From the NCBI GenBank assembly GCA_031400505.1, contig JANNPZ010000038.1:1-64000 (forward strand): a stretch of 64,000 bases of DNA. The letters are read 5' to 3'. A model generated the notes under the pieces. It made no database searches. It had not been told where the DNA came from and was given only the letters and a program-made list of their open reading frames with translations. Each line of letters opens with the position of its first letter. Position 1 is the stretch's first letter. Of the stretch, positions 62,843-64,000 are shown piece by piece. The translations under genes were made by a program, and so were the position numbers. Origin of the DNA: JAIYDJ01 sp031400505. Lineage in GTDB: Bacteria; Pseudomonadota; Alphaproteobacteria; Rhodobacterales; Rhodobacteraceae.

Positions 62843-63970
62843 TCAATCGGCCGAGTTTGCCTCTGCACGGCTTTTCCCCGCCACATCCATTGCCAGCGTC
62901 GCCGCCATGAACTTATCCAGATCGCCGTCCAGCACGCCGCCCGTGTCGCTAGTTTCCACGCCGGTGCGCAGGTCCTTGACCATCTGATAGGGCTGCAACA
63001 CATACGAGCGTATCTGGTTGCCCCAACCGGCATCGCCCTTGGCCTCGTGCGCCTCGTTGATCGATGCGTTCCGCTTGTCGAGTTCCATTTGATACAACCG
63101 CGACTTAAGCGCCTTCATCGCGATATCACGGTTCTGGTGTTGCGACTTTTCCGAACTGGTCACCACGATGCCACTGGGAAAGTGCGTGATCCGCACCGCC
63201 GAGTCGGTCTTGTTGACGTGCTGCCCACCCGCGCCTGAGGACCGGTAGGTGTCGATACGGATGTCCTTGTCCTGCACATCGATCTCGATGTTGTCATCGA
63301 CCACCGGATAGACCCAGATCGAGGCGAACGAAGTTTGCCGCTTGTCTGCCGACCCGAAGGGACTGATCCGCACGAGGCGATGTACCCCGGATTCGGATTT
63401 CAGCCAGCCATAGGCATTGAGCCCCGACACCTTGTAGGCCGCCGATTTGATGCCTGTTTCTTCGCCCGGCGTTTCGGCTTGCAATTCAACTTTATAGCCC
63501 TTGGCCTCGGCCCAGCGGACATACATTCGGGCCAGCATGTTGGCCCAATCGCAGCTTTCGGTGCCCCCGGCACCTGCGTTGATCTCCAGGAACGTATCAT
63601 TGCCATCCGCCTCGCCATCCAAGAGCGCCTCCAGCTCTTTGCCAGCCGCCAGGTCAACAAGGGCGCGCAGGGCTTCTTCGGCGTCTGTCACAACATCGGT
63701 GTCGCCTTCGGCCTCGCCCAACTCGATCAACTCGACATTGTCGCGCAAGCCGGTGTCGATCAGCTTGTACGTCGACAGCGCATCCAGCAACTGCTGGCGT
63801 TCGCGCATCAGTTTCTGCGCCTTGGCGGGGTCATTCCACAGGTTTGGGTCCTCGATCAGCGCGTTGAATTCTTCCAACCGGTGCGGCGCCGTTTCCAGAT
63901 CCATCCGCTGGGCCAGCAGGTTCAACGATTTGACAATCGCATCAGCGTGATACTGGATTTCCGTGCGCAT
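62843..63970 (-). CDS. prfB: Peptide chain release factor 2
   Basis: Terminates translation at UGA and UAA, 375 residues. The peptide anticodon SPF is seen in VRISPFGSADKRQTSF, and the catalytic GGQ in SSGAGGQHVNKTDSAVRI. The frame runs without a stop from ATG 63970 through the region where E. coli prfB has its UGA frameshift, so no programmed frameshift is needed. Stands 68 bases upstream of the DUF2189 gene. Confidence 0.97.
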   Translation of the reverse strand: MRTEIQYHADAIVKSLNLLAQRMDLETAPHRLEEFNALIEDPNLWNDPAKAQKLMRERQQLLDALSTYKLIDTGLRDNVELIELGEAEGDTDVVTDAEEALRALVDLAAGKELEALLDGEADGNDTFLEINAGAGGTESCDWANMLARMYVRWAEAKGYKVELQAETPGEETGIKSAAYKVSGLNAYGWLKSESGVHRLVRISPFGSADKRQTSFASIWVYPVVDDNIEIDVQDKDIRIDTYRSSGAGGQHVNKTDSAVRITHFPSGIVVTSSEKSQHQNRDIAMKALKSRLYQMELDKRNASINEAHEAKGDAGWGNQIRSYVLQPYQMVKDLRTGVETSDTGGVLDGDLDKFMAATLAMDVAGKSRAEANSAD

Positions 63971-64000
63971 GAGGCTTCCTTTGGGCTTTTCAAACCGGGG

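Noticed and set aside
62843..63970. Programmed frameshift in prfB
   Set aside because: The frame is open from ATG 63970 through the expected region with no in-frame UGA, so no frameshift exists.

Overview
The window is about 64 kb of a high-GC alphaproteobacterial chromosome, most likely a member of the Rhodobacteraceae (Rhodobacter/Roseobacter type). The evidence is the 14-gene nuo operon with the small extra genes typical of that family, the coaX-rnj pair next to nuoN, the yajC-secD-secF-Mth938 cluster, two VPLPA-CTERM secreted proteins, and a dispersed GC-rich repeat that I associate with this family. Almost everything is ordinary chromosomal gene content. I see no phage, transposase, CRISPR array, rRNA or tRNA.

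1-2198 (minus): birA, coaX and the 5' part of rnj (RNase J), lying downstream of the nuo genes. 2188-21883 (minus): a complete complex I operon, nuoABCDEFGHIJKLMN in that order, transcribed right to left from a good promoter candidate at 21952-21980. It carries nine extra genes: a PAPS-type sulfotransferase (nuoC/nuoD), a low-GC small membrane protein (nuoD/nuoE), a membrane-anchored helix-hairpin-helix protein and a DUF5337-like protein (nuoE/nuoF), two secreted proteins, a DUF3291 protein and a 59-residue ORF (nuoF/nuoG), a lipoprotein (nuoG/nuoH), and a carboxymuconolactone-decarboxylase-like protein (nuoI/nuoJ). Many junctions are ATGA overlaps, so the extras are tied into complex I translation.

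22104-28484: gph, a DegT-type aminotransferase and an anchored thermonuclease (minus), then glmU, glmS and a DNA-alkylation-repair-like HEAT protein (plus), which supply UDP-GlcNAc precursors. 28474-34194 (minus): an Mth938 family protein, secF, secD, yajC, an acyltransferase and a PhoR-like kinase. The Mth938 family includes the mitochondrial complex I assembly factor NDUFAF3.

34382-42358: a partial myo-inositol catabolic region. It holds iolB, an iolC-DUF2090 fusion, an RpiR/IolR-type regulator with two matches to the GGAA-N6-TTCC IolR operator, coaD, a CBS protein, a LysR regulator and a divergent mmsA/iolA. iolD and iolE are not present between iolC and iolB.

42409-49104: two VPLPA-CTERM proteins flank a Crp-like regulator with its DUF2892 partner and uvrA, followed by a small HELVH putative metalloprotease. 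49112-57140 (minus): lpdA with a palindrome just upstream, a DUF924 protein, an MFS transporter, queA and a very large AsmA/DUF3971 protein whose stop overlaps queA. 57260-63970: a PrxQ peroxiredoxin overlapping a DUF455 protein, an M23 peptidase overlapping a bactofilin, a 14-TM MFS exporter (all plus), then a DUF2189 membrane protein and prfB (minus).

No single spectacular new system stands out. The most informative unusual features are the heavily decorated nuo operon, the IolR-type operator pair, the isolated Mth938/secDF linkage, the VPLPA pair with dyad-rich promoters, and the dispersed intergenic repeat.
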